Origin: Alphaproteobacteria bacterium
GTDB taxonomy: Bacteria; Pseudomonadota; Alphaproteobacteria; JAUHZC01
Direction: 5' to 3'
DNA: 64,000 nucleotides
NCBI GenBank assembly: GCA_023898725.1
Contig: CP060236.1
Coordinates: 996,501 to 1,060,500 of the forward strand
Part shown: piece after piece, positions 27,264-36,568 of the stretch
How the letters are laid out: each line of letters starts with the position of its first letter
Position numbering within the stretch: the stretch's first letter is position 1
The notes under the pieces: model-generated
What the model saw: the letters and a program-made list of their open reading frames with translations, nothing else
The model's database searches: none
What the model was told of the DNA's origin: nothing
Program-made: the position numbers and the translations under genes

Positions 27264-27809
27264 ATGAATATGAACATCGCTCGCGACAAGATTCAGCGCC
27301 CCTCACGATTTAAAAAGCGCAACAACGGGAACAATGGTAACAACCGAAGCAATGGCAGTGGAAATAACTCTGCTCGCATTCGCGACCACGCCCAAAAAAA
27401 AATAGATCATTACAGCTCTATGGCGCGGGACTCTAGACAAAACCAAGATATTGTTTTGTATGAATATAATATGCAGTATGTGGATCACTTCACACGTATT
27501 CTTCATGAGCACGCCGAACCGAAAATTGAACCGACCGAAACACATCAACATGAGCGTTTCTCTGACACCCATAGACGGACCATTGAAATTAGTGCCGATG
27601 ATGACGAAGAGCTAACAGTCGCAGAAGATGTTTCCCCTCAATCAAAGGAAAAACAATCTCCTTCGTTGCCAAAAACAGACAAAACCGATTCACCCCGTCC
27701 AAAGCCTCGCCTGCGGAAAAACACTCCCACCGAGGAACTACCCAAAAAACCAATAGAAAAAAAATCAGAAACACCCAAAAGTGAAAAAAAAGCTGAGGTC
27801 AGTACATAA
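27264..27809 (+). CDS. DUF4167-domain protein
   Basis: The protein of about 181 residues begins with an Asn/Gly/Arg-rich low-complexity stretch, followed by the short domain IRDHAQKKIDHYSSMARDS...EYNMQYVDHFTRIL (about 36-82). This corresponds to the DUF4167 pattern RGTA-x-IAEKY-x-LARDA...EHYxRI known from Alphaproteobacteria. The C-terminal 100 residues are Lys/Pro/Glu-rich and disordered. The function is not established; the basic, Asn/Gly-rich start suggests nucleic acid binding, which is inference. The start is uncertain: ATG 27264 or 27270, with no clear binding site. In many alphaproteobacteria the gene follows prmC; here it follows dksA. Confidence 0.8.
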   Translation: MNMNIARDKIQRPSRFKKRNNGNNGNNRSNGSGNNSARIRDHAQKKIDHYSSMARDSRQNQDIVLYEYNMQYVDHFTRILHEHAEPKIEPTETHQHERFSDTHRRTIEISADDDEELTVAEDVSPQSKEKQSPSLPKTDKTDSPRPKPRLRKNTPTEELPKKPIEKKSETPKSEKKAEVST

Positions 27810-27841
27810 AATAGATTAGGTTTTGTTTGCCTCCAGCCTAA

Positions 27842-28300
27842 TTAATGATGAATATCGTGCATTACCATGAACCCCCAAAAAGCTTCGAGTTTATGAAGAT
27901 TTTTCAGAAGATTCTTAAGGGACTCTTCTGTGACGCCATTGGTTGCAAGATTTTTTATGTGTAACTCAAAGAGTTTCTCAAAGTTTTTGTAAAACGCCAT
28001 TCCTTTTGGTGATAACTTTACATGGCTTGAGCGCCGATCGTGATCGGATTGCTCTTGATCGATATAACCACTCTCAATCATTTTTTTGAGATTATAGGTA
28101 ACATTAGATCCCATATAATATCCACGGTTACTAATTTCCCCAACAGTCAGACGTGCTTCACCAATATTGTATAAAATGAAGCACTGCACATTATTAATAT
28201 CATGAATATTCTGGCGATCGAGGTACGCTTTAATGACCTCCAGTGATAGGCGATGCAGTTTTTCAATGTTAGCAATGATATTAATGTAGGTTTGTTTCAC
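27842..28300 (-). CDS. LdtR-like MarR-family regulator
   Basis: The 152-residue protein is a winged-helix regulator with the distinctive sequence SNRGYYMGSNVTYNLKKMIESG in its recognition helix region and HDRRSSHVKLSPKG in the wing. This matches my recollection of the alphaproteobacterial LdtR group, which controls L,D-transpeptidase and envelope stress genes in Liberibacter. The N-terminal IEKLHRLSLEVIKAYLDR and C-terminal LHKLEAFWGF helices form the dimer interface. An SH3-domain gene lies upstream on the same strand across about 260 bp of very AT-rich DNA, in which I see no gene. Confidence 0.75.
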   Translation of the reverse strand: MKQTYINIIANIEKLHRLSLEVIKAYLDRQNIHDINNVQCFILYNIGEARLTVGEISNRGYYMGSNVTYNLKKMIESGYIDQEQSDHDRRSSHVKLSPKGMAFYKNFEKLFELHIKNLATNGVTEESLKNLLKNLHKLEAFWGFMVMHDIHH

Positions 28301-28560
28301 AGAAGTAGCGCCTACTATTTTTATAACTATAGCCTCACGATAGTAGATATCAGTTAAATTTTAATTAATGTTATTAGTTAATGTAAGTAAATTTATATTT
28401 ATTTTTTTCTATTAATATAATATTTTTACTGTTCTAATAAAGTAAATAGAGATGCGTTCACTTAGATGTTGTCTCTTCTTGTGCCTTATGCACTCCTATT
28501 TGCAAATTAAGACGGGAAAACTAACATATAAATCGCCAGAAACACAAACCATATACAAGT

Positions 28561-29034
28561 TTACCCAAACTTCACACCCCAGAGTGCATCTTGAATAACC
28601 CATCCTACGTATTTCTCAATCTTTACACGCACCCACTCACCTTCTTGTTTATCAAGCAGCGCAATCACTCCAGGCTCAGCATGTGCAATAACAAAAGATT
28701 TTTTAGAGGGCTCTTTGTGAATACTTACAGGAACAGAGCTTACAAATACCACCGTCCTTAAACCACTTAGAAGACGCTTATGAATCCAGGATTTCTGTCC
28801 ATCTTTATCCTCAACAAGACGCCAAGTTTGGTGATCTTTAATAATTTTGAGTGGCATCAGTGAGCGGGTGTAAATCCACTCAACAGGATATCCTTCTCCA
28901 GGACCCACACGCCCATACACAAAGTCGCTCCGCAATGATGCAAAACGAGGGACATGCCCAGGCATCAAAGGAGAGGCATAAAGAATCTCCGAAAGGAAAA
29001 GAGCCAAACATAGACAAATAAGACGCAATAGCAC
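28561..29034 (-). CDS. Exported bacterial SH3-domain protein
   Basis: The 157-residue protein has a signal peptide (residues 1-20) and two SH3-like repeats: one around FVYGRVGPGEGYPVEWIYTR...SWIHKRLL (about 38-88) and one around VSIHKEPSKKSFVIAHAEPG...GWVIQDALWG (about 102-152). This matches the alphaproteobacterial SH3_4 (DUF1058) family of periplasmic proteins, which probably bind peptidoglycan. Proximity to the LdtR-like regulator fits a cell-wall role. It lies 15 bp after carD on the same strand. Confidence 0.85.
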   Translation of the reverse strand: MLLRLICLCLALFLSEILYASPLMPGHVPRFASLRSDFVYGRVGPGEGYPVEWIYTRSLMPLKIIKDHQTWRLVEDKDGQKSWIHKRLLSGLRTVVFVSSVPVSIHKEPSKKSFVIAHAEPGVIALLDKQEGEWVRVKIEKYVGWVIQDALWGVKFG

Positions 29035-29049
29035 AACCTGAGCAGAAGA

Positions 29050-29553
29050 TTAGACTATCTTTTTTTGTAGCCGATTCTCAAGTGTTTTAACAGCTAATTC
29101 AGACTCCACATTCTCAACAAGAGCATATTCCTTTGCAAGACGTGTCAACGCAGACAAATACATTTGGCGCTCACTATACGATTGTTCATTTTGATCATCA
29201 TGGCGGTATAAATCACGCAAAACCTCAGCCAGCATTGTGGGAGACCCCGTATTTATTTTTGCTTCATACTCTTGCGCCCGACGAGGCCACATAGTCCTCT
29301 TCACACGGCCTTTTTGGTTCAACACACGAATGGCATCACGCATTTCTTTTTGCGTGCTCAGCGAACGCAAGCCCGCTGTTTTTGCCTTAGCAACCGGAAT
29401 CCGTACGGTCATTCGCTCATGATCAAAGTCAATTACGAGAAGCTCAATATCAAATCCGCTCACGGTTTGCTTTTCAATATCCTTAACGATACCCACACCG
29501 TGAGCGGGATAAATTACATACTCACCTGAGTTAAACAAAGAAACCTGTCTCAT
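29050..29553 (-). CDS. carD: CarD-family transcription regulator
   Basis: CarD binds the RNA polymerase beta lobe and stabilises open complexes, mainly at rRNA and housekeeping promoters. The 167-residue product shows the N-terminal Tudor-like RID (FNSGEYVIYPAHGVGIVKDIE, then MTVRIPVAKAKTAGLR) and the C-terminal helical DNA-binding part with KRTMWPRRAQEYEAKI, where the conserved Trp wedges into the upstream fork. Length and motifs are normal. The start is the ATG giving MRQVSLF. Confidence 0.93.
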   Translation of the reverse strand: MRQVSLFNSGEYVIYPAHGVGIVKDIEKQTVSGFDIELLVIDFDHERMTVRIPVAKAKTAGLRSLSTQKEMRDAIRVLNQKGRVKRTMWPRRAQEYEAKINTGSPTMLAEVLRDLYRHDDQNEQSYSERQMYLSALTRLAKEYALVENVESELAVKTLENRLQKKIV

Positions 29554-29808
29554 ACCTTACTCCAGCCTATTTTAGGAAAAACCAGATTATCGAAGAAATT
29601 GTAGAAAGAATTTCCAAGCGAATCGATTGCGTTAAATACTTAATTAATAAATAGGTAACATTTTTTGGAAGTCAATGACACAGGATTTTATTTAACTAAA
29701 CATATTGAAATTTTGAAAAACCGCATCCCCTATGGTTTTTGGGGTAATTATGAAAAAATATTTTTTTGTTTGACTTTTGAAAATCAGGCTATATCTACAA
29801 AAAACCAC

Positions 29809-30843
29809 TTAGGTTTTCTGATTTGCGCGCTTCAAGCGATCATTAATTGCTAATCCAAGGCCTTTTTGTGGAATTTTTGCAACAGCTACTCCCTTAAAAA
29901 GTGGTTTTTGAGCCACGTAAGAAGCATCTAAGGAATGGAGAATATGAAACAGGTGCTGAGCGGCCTCTTTTAAGTCACCGGACTGACTAAGATTTGTATG
30001 CAGGTGATGAATTTCAGCATTATGAGGGTCGTCTATTATCGCTGCAATATGGGAGGGGATAGGACCAAAACCAACCCAAACCTCACCGGGATGAAGTACT
30101 TTGGCCTCTTGGCGCAGCGGAGCATGCGGCGCATAGTGTGTTTTAAGTTGACCGGGAGCCTTTATACTCGAGGTGTTCCTACCACTTGTCACTTTCATAA
30201 CTTCCTGTAAGTTTTCGATAGTAATAGCACCTGGGCGTAACAATGTAGGAACAGAAGTGGTAAGATCAATAATTGTTGACTCGACCCCTTGCGCGCACAC
30301 CCCTCCATCAAGAATAGGAAGAGCCTTTTTTAAAGGGGACTCATGTGTTGAAAAAGCAAATCCCGCAGCAACGTCGGAGGCAGATGTCGCACTAAGATAG
30401 TTTGAAGGATTAGCACTAGGTGCAACAAGAGGTCGCCCAAATGCTGTAATCACTTGTAAAAAAATAGAATGATTAGGAACACGTACAGCAAGCGTATCAA
30501 GACCCGCACAGGCCAGTGGACTAACAGATCCTGTTTTTGCTGGCAAAACCATGGTTAACCCACCAGGCCAAAATAAGGCTGCCAGCATTCGTGCTCTTTC
30601 ATTAAAAACAACATACTCCTCTAGCATTTCAACATCGGTTCCATGTAAAATAAGAGGATTAAACGACGGTCTGTTTTTAATCTCATAAATCCCGAGAACA
30701 GCAGAATCACTCCGTGCATCTGCGGCAAGGCCATAAACGGTTTCTGTTGGAAGCACAACACAACGCCCCTCATAAAGCTCTCGACACACGTAGCTTCGGG
30801 CTTCCTCTGTATTTGGGAGGATAGTGGTTACAATTGATCCCAT
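29809..30843 (-). CDS. tsaC: L-threonylcarbamoyladenylate synthase (Sua5/TsaC with C-terminal domain)
   Basis: This enzyme makes threonylcarbamoyl-AMP for t6A37 modification of ANN-decoding tRNAs. The 344-residue form has the YrdC domain (VLPTETVYGLAADA, then YEIKNRPSFNPLILH with the Lys-Arg-Ser ligands, and APSANPSNYLSATSA) and the smaller Sua5 C-terminal domain linked by PGQLKTHYAPHAPLR. It is therefore the long Sua5 type. The downstream gap (29554-29808) contains a weak hairpin at about 29715-29741 and no convincing gene. Confidence 0.94.
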   Translation of the reverse strand: MGSIVTTILPNTEEARSYVCRELYEGRCVVLPTETVYGLAADARSDSAVLGIYEIKNRPSFNPLILHGTDVEMLEEYVVFNERARMLAALFWPGGLTMVLPAKTGSVSPLACAGLDTLAVRVPNHSIFLQVITAFGRPLVAPSANPSNYLSATSASDVAAGFAFSTHESPLKKALPILDGGVCAQGVESTIIDLTTSVPTLLRPGAITIENLQEVMKVTSGRNTSSIKAPGQLKTHYAPHAPLRQEAKVLHPGEVWVGFGPIPSHIAAIIDDPHNAEIHHLHTNLSQSGDLKEAAQHLFHILHSLDASYVAQKPLFKGVAVAKIPQKGLGLAINDRLKRANQKT

Positions 30844-30933
30844 TCGTGATGTCTATACTCGCTTGACTATCATATAATTCTAACAAGGAAGAAAAACAAT
30901 GATGAATCTCTCTCTTATCCAGAAGCTCCATCA

Positions 30934-30956
30934 ATTTCATGAGGTATTCATGAAAT
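30934..30956. repeat. Inverted repeat in the gap upstream of tsaC
   Basis: ATTTCATGA-GGTAT-TCATGAAAT is a perfect 9-bp inverted repeat with 5-bp spacer, about 90 bp upstream of the tsaC start. No T-run follows on either strand, so it is not an obvious terminator. The rest of the 30844-31084 gap shows nothing recognisable. Confidence 0.4.
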
Positions 30957-31084
30957 CATAAGAACAGATTAGATCGCTGGTGATATGTGTCATACATTCA
31001 TCATGATAAATCCTGAGGCTATTTGTTTGACACACACTATCACTCTTTTCAGGCCAAAACGCTGCCCCACTCTTTGTCAGGCCA

Positions 31085-31651
31085 CTAATGGGGATAAAAA
31101 GACAAAGTTTCCTGATCTGTCACAACGTATGCTAAGCGTTTGTCGTGAGGTTCCACAGTCATTGATATTTCTTGGGATGCGTATCCTACGCCAATGGCTA
31201 TCACATGGGGATTAGCCACAAGGTACCGGTCAATAAATCCACCACCTCTTCCAAGCCGATACCCTGTACGTGTGTAACCTAAGAAGGGAACAATAATGGC
31301 ATCAGGAACTTCCGGTGCAAGATTCTCCCCCACAAGGCAATTGTAGGAATCTTTAAGAGTATATGTGCCTGGTGTTATCCACGCATAAGACATTTTTTTC
31401 CCTTGAATACGGGGATACAGGCATCGAACGCCTTTTTGTATCCACGCATCTAAAAGCACAGAAAGATCTGGCTCTCCGCGAAGAGGAAAGTATCCACCAA
31501 GAGCATTGACTGCCAACGTATCTAGGAGCCTATTGAGGCTGTCAAACAAGACGCCTACGTGTGGATGAATATTTTTTCCCTGGTTTGTAAGCTGTGTGCG
31601 CAGCTTTTCCCTCAAGACCTTTTTTGTCGTAGGTATGCTATAGCTATACAT
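31085..31651 (-). CDS. 5-formyltetrahydrofolate cyclo-ligase
   Basis: The enzyme (MTHFS, YgfA family) converts 5-formyl-THF to 5,10-methenyl-THF with ATP. I set the start at the ATG at 31651, which follows AAGG at 8-nt spacing and the stop of the aldolase gene by 10 bp; the frame is open further upstream, but that part overlaps the aldolase gene. The 188-residue product has VLREKLRTQLTNQ at the N-terminus, an ALGGYFPLRGEPDL strand and the ATP-binding signature GYRLGRGGGFIDRYL. It is the second gene of an apparent two-gene operon. Confidence 0.9.
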   Translation of the reverse strand: MYSYSIPTTKKVLREKLRTQLTNQGKNIHPHVGVLFDSLNRLLDTLAVNALGGYFPLRGEPDLSVLLDAWIQKGVRCLYPRIQGKKMSYAWITPGTYTLKDSYNCLVGENLAPEVPDAIIVPFLGYTRTGYRLGRGGGFIDRYLVANPHVIAIGVGYASQEISMTVEPHDKRLAYVVTDQETLSFYPH

Positions 31652-31661
31652 CCTGATGACC

Positions 31662-32411
31662 TTACAGTAATGGTTGCATTGACTTATAAGAAGACCCCAA
31701 ACGATCCAGTTTTCGAAGCCATGAAACCCAATCGCGATGACCAATATCCGTCTCAAAAGACAAAAGATCAGAAACACTCCGTGCGCATACCTCAGGACTA
31801 GGAACAACAGGAGTTTTTACACTAGAGAGTGTCGCGACCTGCGTTTTACAGGCTAGCTCAAGGTGATATGTATAAAACAACGCTTCATGAATGGTTTGAC
31901 CAAGAGTTAAAACGCCATGATTACGCATAAGCATGACATTTTTATCCGCCAACATATCCGCTACCGCATCCCCCTGTTCATATGTATCAACAATTAAAGA
32001 ACCATACGGAAGATAGGCAATTTTATTATAAAAGTGCAGCGCCCATTGTGAAATCGGGAGCAGCCCATCCGGGTGACATCCAACCGCTATACCTGCAAGA
32101 GTGTGGGTGTGAAAAATTGCATTGACTTCTGGACGGGCTCGATAAACAGCCCCATGAGCCGCATACCCCGTTTGGTTGTAGGTACACTCCTCTCCTTCGT
32201 GAATATCCCCATTTATCCCCACGCGCATGAGGGAACCCGCCGTCACCTCTTCGTACAATTGCCCAAAGGGAAAAATAAAATAGCTGTCTTCTCCTGGAAG
32301 ACGAGCGGAAAGATGCGTGTACGTATGATCATCTAAACCAAGCATCGCACAAATGCGATAGGCAGCCGCTAAATTTTCCCGAATTTTAGCATGTGTAAGA
32401 ATCTGCTTCAT
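31662..32411 (-). CDS. Class II aldolase/adducin-family protein
   Basis: The 249-residue protein has the fold of L-fuculose-phosphate aldolase. Zinc ligands are visible in AIFHTHTLAGIAV (about residues 98-110) and in the YTYHLELA histidine about 80 residues later. The N-terminal part reads YRICAMLGLDDHTYTHLSAR. Many alphaproteobacteria carry such adducin-like members whose substrate is unknown, and this one is closer to that type than to AraD or FucA. It precedes the MTHF synthetase gene by 10 bp and is probably cotranscribed. Confidence 0.88.
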   Translation of the reverse strand: MKQILTHAKIRENLAAAYRICAMLGLDDHTYTHLSARLPGEDSYFIFPFGQLYEEVTAGSLMRVGINGDIHEGEECTYNQTGYAAHGAVYRARPEVNAIFHTHTLAGIAVGCHPDGLLPISQWALHFYNKIAYLPYGSLIVDTYEQGDAVADMLADKNVMLMRNHGVLTLGQTIHEALFYTYHLELACKTQVATLSSVKTPVVPSPEVCARSVSDLLSFETDIGHRDWVSWLRKLDRLGSSYKSMQPLL

Positions 32412-32477
32412 TAATAGCCTCGCTTATTTTTTCCTTATACTCTCAACAGAAAAGTTGCTAACAGGAAATACATGCTA

Positions 32478-33245
32478 TCATAGTTTCTTTGTTTCTGCAT
32501 AATTGAGTAAACACCGATACCCCCCCACCATGAATACACAAGTCAATGACACACGCACGATATATTCTATGAAAAAAAAGGCTCCCGCAAACACAGGTGT
32601 GCCAAGGATATCAAAAAATTCTCTCAACAACTGGTGTACACCATCAATCAAAATAAAACTGACCAACCCAGACCCCAAGGACACAAGAATCACATATGCC
32701 AGCATATGAAGGTGAAGTGCGTTGATCACACGAAAGCTTTCACGAAGACGCAATCCATAGTTTGAAGCAATCAGTACATACGCGACAAAGAAATATAACC
32801 ACATCCATAGCGTTATAAAAATTACAGCTGCGTGAGCAATAAAAGGTACAAAAGCAACAAATGGCCTCGTCAAATGCAAAATCATTAGAGAAAGGAAACT
32901 TAGACCACTGGCAAGAACCAGTGAAAAAAACAGTGAATACAAAAAGCTACGGATAACTTGATGGCGCTTCCAAGGATTGCGCAACACCAGCGCACGATAC
33001 AAAAACACACCTTCAATCCCCGGTAAACTTGACGTAAGCCAAGAAAACAAAGGGTTCATCGTGCGCTGTGTGAGGATCATACCCATGTACGTCTTTTGCT
33101 GAAGCACATCTCCTCCCTGGTATGCAGTAAAGTGAAGAGTCAGCAATACTCCACACATTACAAAAAAGGTAATCATGTATGTGCGGGCTTTAAGCCAGAA
33201 TATGGCTTTGCTCAATTGGTAGCTTTCCCTAATAAAGTGTATCAT
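32478..33245 (-). CDS. Multi-pass inner-membrane protein of unknown function
   Basis: I start at the ATG at 33245, with GGAG 10 nt before it, giving 255 residues; the longer frame to 33344 lacks a binding site and would overlap the divergent gene. About five or six hydrophobic segments are seen (around MITFFVMCGVLL, SFLYSLFFSLVLASGLSFL, FVPFIAHAAVIFITLWMWLY, MLAYVILVSLGSGLVSFIL and the C-terminal AGAFFFIEYI segment). The fold and spacing resemble a membrane component of an export apparatus or ABC-type permease, but no family signature could be found. Confidence 0.65.
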   Translation of the reverse strand: MIHFIRESYQLSKAIFWLKARTYMITFFVMCGVLLTLHFTAYQGGDVLQQKTYMGMILTQRTMNPLFSWLTSSLPGIEGVFLYRALVLRNPWKRHQVIRSFLYSLFFSLVLASGLSFLSLMILHLTRPFVAFVPFIAHAAVIFITLWMWLYFFVAYVLIASNYGLRLRESFRVINALHLHMLAYVILVSLGSGLVSFILIDGVHQLLREFFDILGTPVFAGAFFFIEYIVRVSLTCVFMVGGYRCLLNYAETKKL

Positions 33246-33279
33246 TATAATTTTACTCCACAGCAGAATGTACACGACT

Positions 33280-33308
33280 TTGCCAACGGTGACAAACATG
33301 CGTATACT
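33280..33308 (+). promoter_or_regulatory. Sigma-70-type promoter for the lipoprotein-ruvX-tkt-gap operon
   Basis: TTGCCA (33280-33285), a 17-bp spacer and TATACT (33303-33308) lie about 20 bp before the first start codon. The -10 region is part of a direct repeat GTATAC-TG-GTATAC. Confidence 0.65.
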
Positions 33309-33329
33309 GGTATACATATATGACAGTTT

Positions 33330-34106
33330 ATGTGTATGAGGCAATTCTTCAGATCACCTTTTTCATGGTTTTGTGTGGCCATGAACATTGTATGGGCGCT
33401 CATCCTTACAGGATGTGCCTCGCATGCATACCCTGTTCCACGCGTCACTCAGGAAAACTACGCCCCCGATACACACGCGATTATTGTCCTACGCACATAT
33501 ACCATCTATCACAAACGAGCCTCTCACGTAAAAACAGTGTGGGCAAAATTTGATCCCGAATACCAAACAACAAGTAAAATAGCTTTTACGTTTGATCCTT
33601 TGGCTCGAGGAGGGTTCCAAAAATATATCCCTGGATTATCTCAAATTGGCGAGACATTAAACTTTCCTAAAGAAGCCAACTATGATGTTTTCCAGATACC
33701 CCCAGGACGCTATCTTCTGGATTGGTTTTCCTCTACCGTTGCAGGAACAAGGTTTCAAACATCTAATGATGACGGCTGGAATATCAAAAAAAACCAAGCA
33801 ACATGGGCAGAATTCGAAGTGAATCCTGGAGACCTAATTTACCTTGGCGATATTCGTTTCTATTTTTCACAAACAGAATGCGGAATATCCTCAAAGAATG
33901 CCCGTGATGATGCTGAGGCTTTTATCCATGGACACTATCCGTGGGTGCGAAAAGGGATCGAGTTCCGTCCACCTTCTATTACATGGGATAAGCTCTATCA
34001 ACCTGCCCTTGGGGTTGTTGAACCAACAGCAAGAAAAAGTACACTTAGTGAAACGCTTTCCAAAGCGGAATCTTTCTCAGGATCTCTTCAAGCCCATGCT
34101 CAGTGA
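33330..34106 (+). CDS. Putative lipoprotein of unknown function
   Basis: The 258-residue protein has a long N-terminal region and a lipobox ILTGC with Cys29. The ATG at 33336 is an alternative start. The mature protein shows beta-strand sequence (VIVLRTYTIYHK, IAFTFDPLARG, GRYLLDWFSSTV, WAEFEVNPGDLIYLGDIRFYF), which looks like a small beta-sandwich. I do not know the family. It is the first gene of an operon and its end overlaps ruvX by 11 bp. Confidence 0.75.
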   Translation: MCMRQFFRSPFSWFCVAMNIVWALILTGCASHAYPVPRVTQENYAPDTHAIIVLRTYTIYHKRASHVKTVWAKFDPEYQTTSKIAFTFDPLARGGFQKYIPGLSQIGETLNFPKEANYDVFQIPPGRYLLDWFSSTVAGTRFQTSNDDGWNIKKNQATWAEFEVNPGDLIYLGDIRFYFSQTECGISSKNARDDAEAFIHGHYPWVRKGIEFRPPSITWDKLYQPALGVVEPTARKSTLSETLSKAESFSGSLQAHAQ

Positions 34107-34563
34107 TATTTCCCACCTCAAAAATATTTGTCGCCCCAACCAACGCCTTATGGGTATAGACTACGGCACCAAGCGAATTGGAGTTGCGTTGAGTGATACA
34201 CTCCGCAGTATGGCTACCCCCCATACTGTCTTGCACCGTACGCGGTTACGGGTTGATCTAGAAGCACTTTTTGCCATTCACGATCAAATGAACGTGTCAG
34301 GATGGGTCATTGGTCTTCCCTTGAATATGGATGGCACAGAGGGCTCTCGTTGTCAGTCCACACGCCAATTCGTAAAGAATATTCTGGAACTGCGAGATAT
34401 TCCTGTTATTCTTCATGATGAACGTCTATCTTCCATTGCCGTAGAACGCACTATGATTGTGGCTGATCTCTCCCGATCGAAACGTGCAAAGTGTGTTGAT
34501 CAAGCAGCAGCTGCTTTTATTTTGCAGGGTGTACTAGACGCATTTAAGAGGTATCCCGAATGA
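34096..34563 (+). CDS. ruvX: Putative pre-16S rRNA nuclease RuvX/YqgF
   Basis: YqgF-family RNase H-fold enzymes trim the 5' end of 16S rRNA; earlier they were named Holliday junction resolvases. I start at the ATG at 34096, giving 155 residues, the normal size; the open frame reaches further upstream only within the lipoprotein gene. Signatures are LMGIDYGTKRIGVALSD, WVIGLPLNMDG, VILHDERLSSIAVER and the C-terminal DQAAAAFILQGVL with the last catalytic Asp. It overlaps the preceding gene by 11 bp and tkt by 4 bp (ATGA). Confidence 0.93.
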   Translation: MLSDISHLKNICRPNQRLMGIDYGTKRIGVALSDTLRSMATPHTVLHRTRLRVDLEALFAIHDQMNVSGWVIGLPLNMDGTEGSRCQSTRQFVKNILELRDIPVILHDERLSSIAVERTMIVADLSRSKRAKCVDQAAAAFILQGVLDAFKRYPE

Positions 34564-36542
34564 CACAGTCACACACCTATGACTATCCCCACAAAGCGCA
34601 CCCCGCCATGGCAAATGCCTTACGCCAACTCAGCGCTGACATGGTGGAGCAAGCCAATTCTGGTCACCCAGGTATGCCACTAGGAATGGCTGATATCATG
34701 ACCGTTTTGATGACAAAACATCTGCAGTTTTATCCCCAAGACCCCCTGTGGCCCAATCGCGATCGTCTTATTGTTTCCAATGGACACGGAAGTGCTCTGC
34801 TCTACAGCACTCTTCATCTGCTTGGATACAAAGAAATCTCCATGGAAGAGATCCAACGCTTCCGTCAACTGGGGAGTCTCACCGCAGGGCATCCAGAGTA
34901 TCATCCACAAGCAGGTATAGAAACCACAACGGGGCCTCTCGGGCAGGGTTTTGCTAATGCGGTGGGTGTGGCATTATCTGCCAAAATTCTTGCAGCGCGC
35001 TTAGGAAATGACACGATTAATTACCACACGTACGTGTTTGCTGGTGACGGCTGTTTAATGGAAGGAATAAACCACGAAGCAGCTTCCTTAGCGGGACATT
35101 TGATTCTTAATAACCTCGTTGTTATTTTTGATGATAACCATATTACAATCGATGGTAGCACCGCTCTTTCAACCTCCGAAAACACCTGCGCCCGTTACAA
35201 GGCCTACGGATGGGACGTCTTATCAATTGATGGGCATGATCTTCAGGCCATTGATGAGGCACTTACCCGAGCACGCACGCATACGCGTCCAACGCTCATA
35301 GCTGCGCGAACATCTATTGGAAAGTGCTCTCCTACCAAAGAAGGTTCGCATAAAATTCATGGCTCTCCTCTTGGTAAGGATGAACTGACTGAACTGCGCA
35401 AAAGGTTAGGTGTTTCAAAGAAACCTTTTCATATCCATCCTGCTATAAGAACTCTTTGGGAAGAGGCCGGATTACGCTACGCGGATATGCATAAAAAATG
35501 GTGTGATTCTCATGAGGTAACCCTTCAGAACTATCGTGTTCGGGTTCAAGAATCGCTCACAATCGATTGTCTCAATGCATGCCTTCGTGATCTTGACACA
35601 ACATTACCACGCGCAACACGCCAAACCTCACAAGATGTTCTTGAGAAACTGGCTCCCCATCTTCCACACCTGATTGGAGGCTCCGCGGATTTAACTGCCT
35701 CAAACAACACAAAAACAGGGAGTATGTTGGATATTACGTCCACAACCCTTAATGGTACCTATATTAATTTTGGTATTCGCGAACATGCTATGGCTGCAAT
35801 CATGAATGGGCTTTCTCTATCATCAGACTTTGTGCCTTATGGTGGGACTTTTTTGGTTTTTTCTGACTACCTGCGTCCTGCCCTGCGTCTTAGTGCCCTC
35901 ATGAAGATACGTGTAATATACGTTTTTACCCATGATTCAATTGGGTTGGGTGAAGATGGCCCCACACATCAGCCAGTCGAGCATCTGGCATCTCTTCGTG
36001 CAATCCCCAATCTGCAAGTTTTTCGCCCAGCAGATTTACATGAAACAAAAAATGCGTGGGTTTCAGCGCTTGCTTATAAGGGACCAACCGCCCTTATTCT
36101 CAGTCGTCAGCCTCTCCCTCAGTTGGATCGCACATGTGCACAGCTCTATGAAAGCATGTCTGTCTTTCATAGCCAAGATCTCCCACCGTGTGTTACGCTC
36201 TTAGCCACAGGATCAGAGGTATCTCTTGCCTTGGCTGTTCAAGAGAAACTACGCACTGACTGTATTGGTTCCACTGTTATTTCTGTTCCCAATAAAGCAG
36301 ATTTAGAAGCCCTCACACCAGCAAAGCGAACACAGATTATTCCGCAAGACAGTCTGTGCGTTGTTATTGAGGCCGCACGTGCGACAGACTGGTATGATAT
36401 AATCGGCAGAGATGGTATTGTGTGTGGGGTTCCCTCTTTTGGTGCATCAGCACCACTTGCAGACATTTATGCACAGGTAGGATTGACAGTCCCTACAATC
36501 ACTGAAAAAATCAGAAATCATCCCGCGATGATGGAGCCGTAA
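34560..36542 (+). CDS. tkt: Transketolase
   Basis: Transketolase moves two-carbon units between sugar phosphates in the non-oxidative pentose phosphate pathway, using thiamine diphosphate. The 660-residue protein shows QANSGHPGMPLGMAD, SNGHGSALLYS, ETTTGPLGQG, the thiamine diphosphate motif GDGCLMEGINHEAASLAGHL and the central IREHAMAAIMNGL and DSIGLGEDGPTHQPVEHL segments. It overlaps ruvX by 4 bp and precedes gap by 26 bp. With gap it shows central sugar metabolism that strictly ATP-parasitic Rickettsia lack. Confidence 0.97.
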   Translation: MTQSHTYDYPHKAHPAMANALRQLSADMVEQANSGHPGMPLGMADIMTVLMTKHLQFYPQDPLWPNRDRLIVSNGHGSALLYSTLHLLGYKEISMEEIQRFRQLGSLTAGHPEYHPQAGIETTTGPLGQGFANAVGVALSAKILAARLGNDTINYHTYVFAGDGCLMEGINHEAASLAGHLILNNLVVIFDDNHITIDGSTALSTSENTCARYKAYGWDVLSIDGHDLQAIDEALTRARTHTRPTLIAARTSIGKCSPTKEGSHKIHGSPLGKDELTELRKRLGVSKKPFHIHPAIRTLWEEAGLRYADMHKKWCDSHEVTLQNYRVRVQESLTIDCLNACLRDLDTTLPRATRQTSQDVLEKLAPHLPHLIGGSADLTASNNTKTGSMLDITSTTLNGTYINFGIREHAMAAIMNGLSLSSDFVPYGGTFLVFSDYLRPALRLSALMKIRVIYVFTHDSIGLGEDGPTHQPVEHLASLRAIPNLQVFRPADLHETKNAWVSALAYKGPTALILSRQPLPQLDRTCAQLYESMSVFHSQDLPPCVTLLATGSEVSLALAVQEKLRTDCIGSTVISVPNKADLEALTPAKRTQIIPQDSLCVVIEAARATDWYDIIGRDGIVCGVPSFGASAPLADIYAQVGLTVPTITEKIRNHPAMMEP

Positions 36543-36568
36543 TAACCGCAAACTAAAGAGGGATAGGC

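Noticed and set aside
28354..28368. TTAA-N7-TTAA upstream of the LdtR-like gene as a CtrA site
   Set aside because: It lies in DNA made almost only of A and T, where this pattern is expected by chance.
29665..29853. 62-codon frame between carD and tsaC
   Set aside because: Low-complexity, AT-driven sequence overlapping the tsaC end; no binding site and no family resemblance.
30985..31215. 76-codon frame on the plus strand
   Set aside because: It largely overlaps the end of the MTHF synthetase gene on the other strand and has no signal of coding or a binding site.
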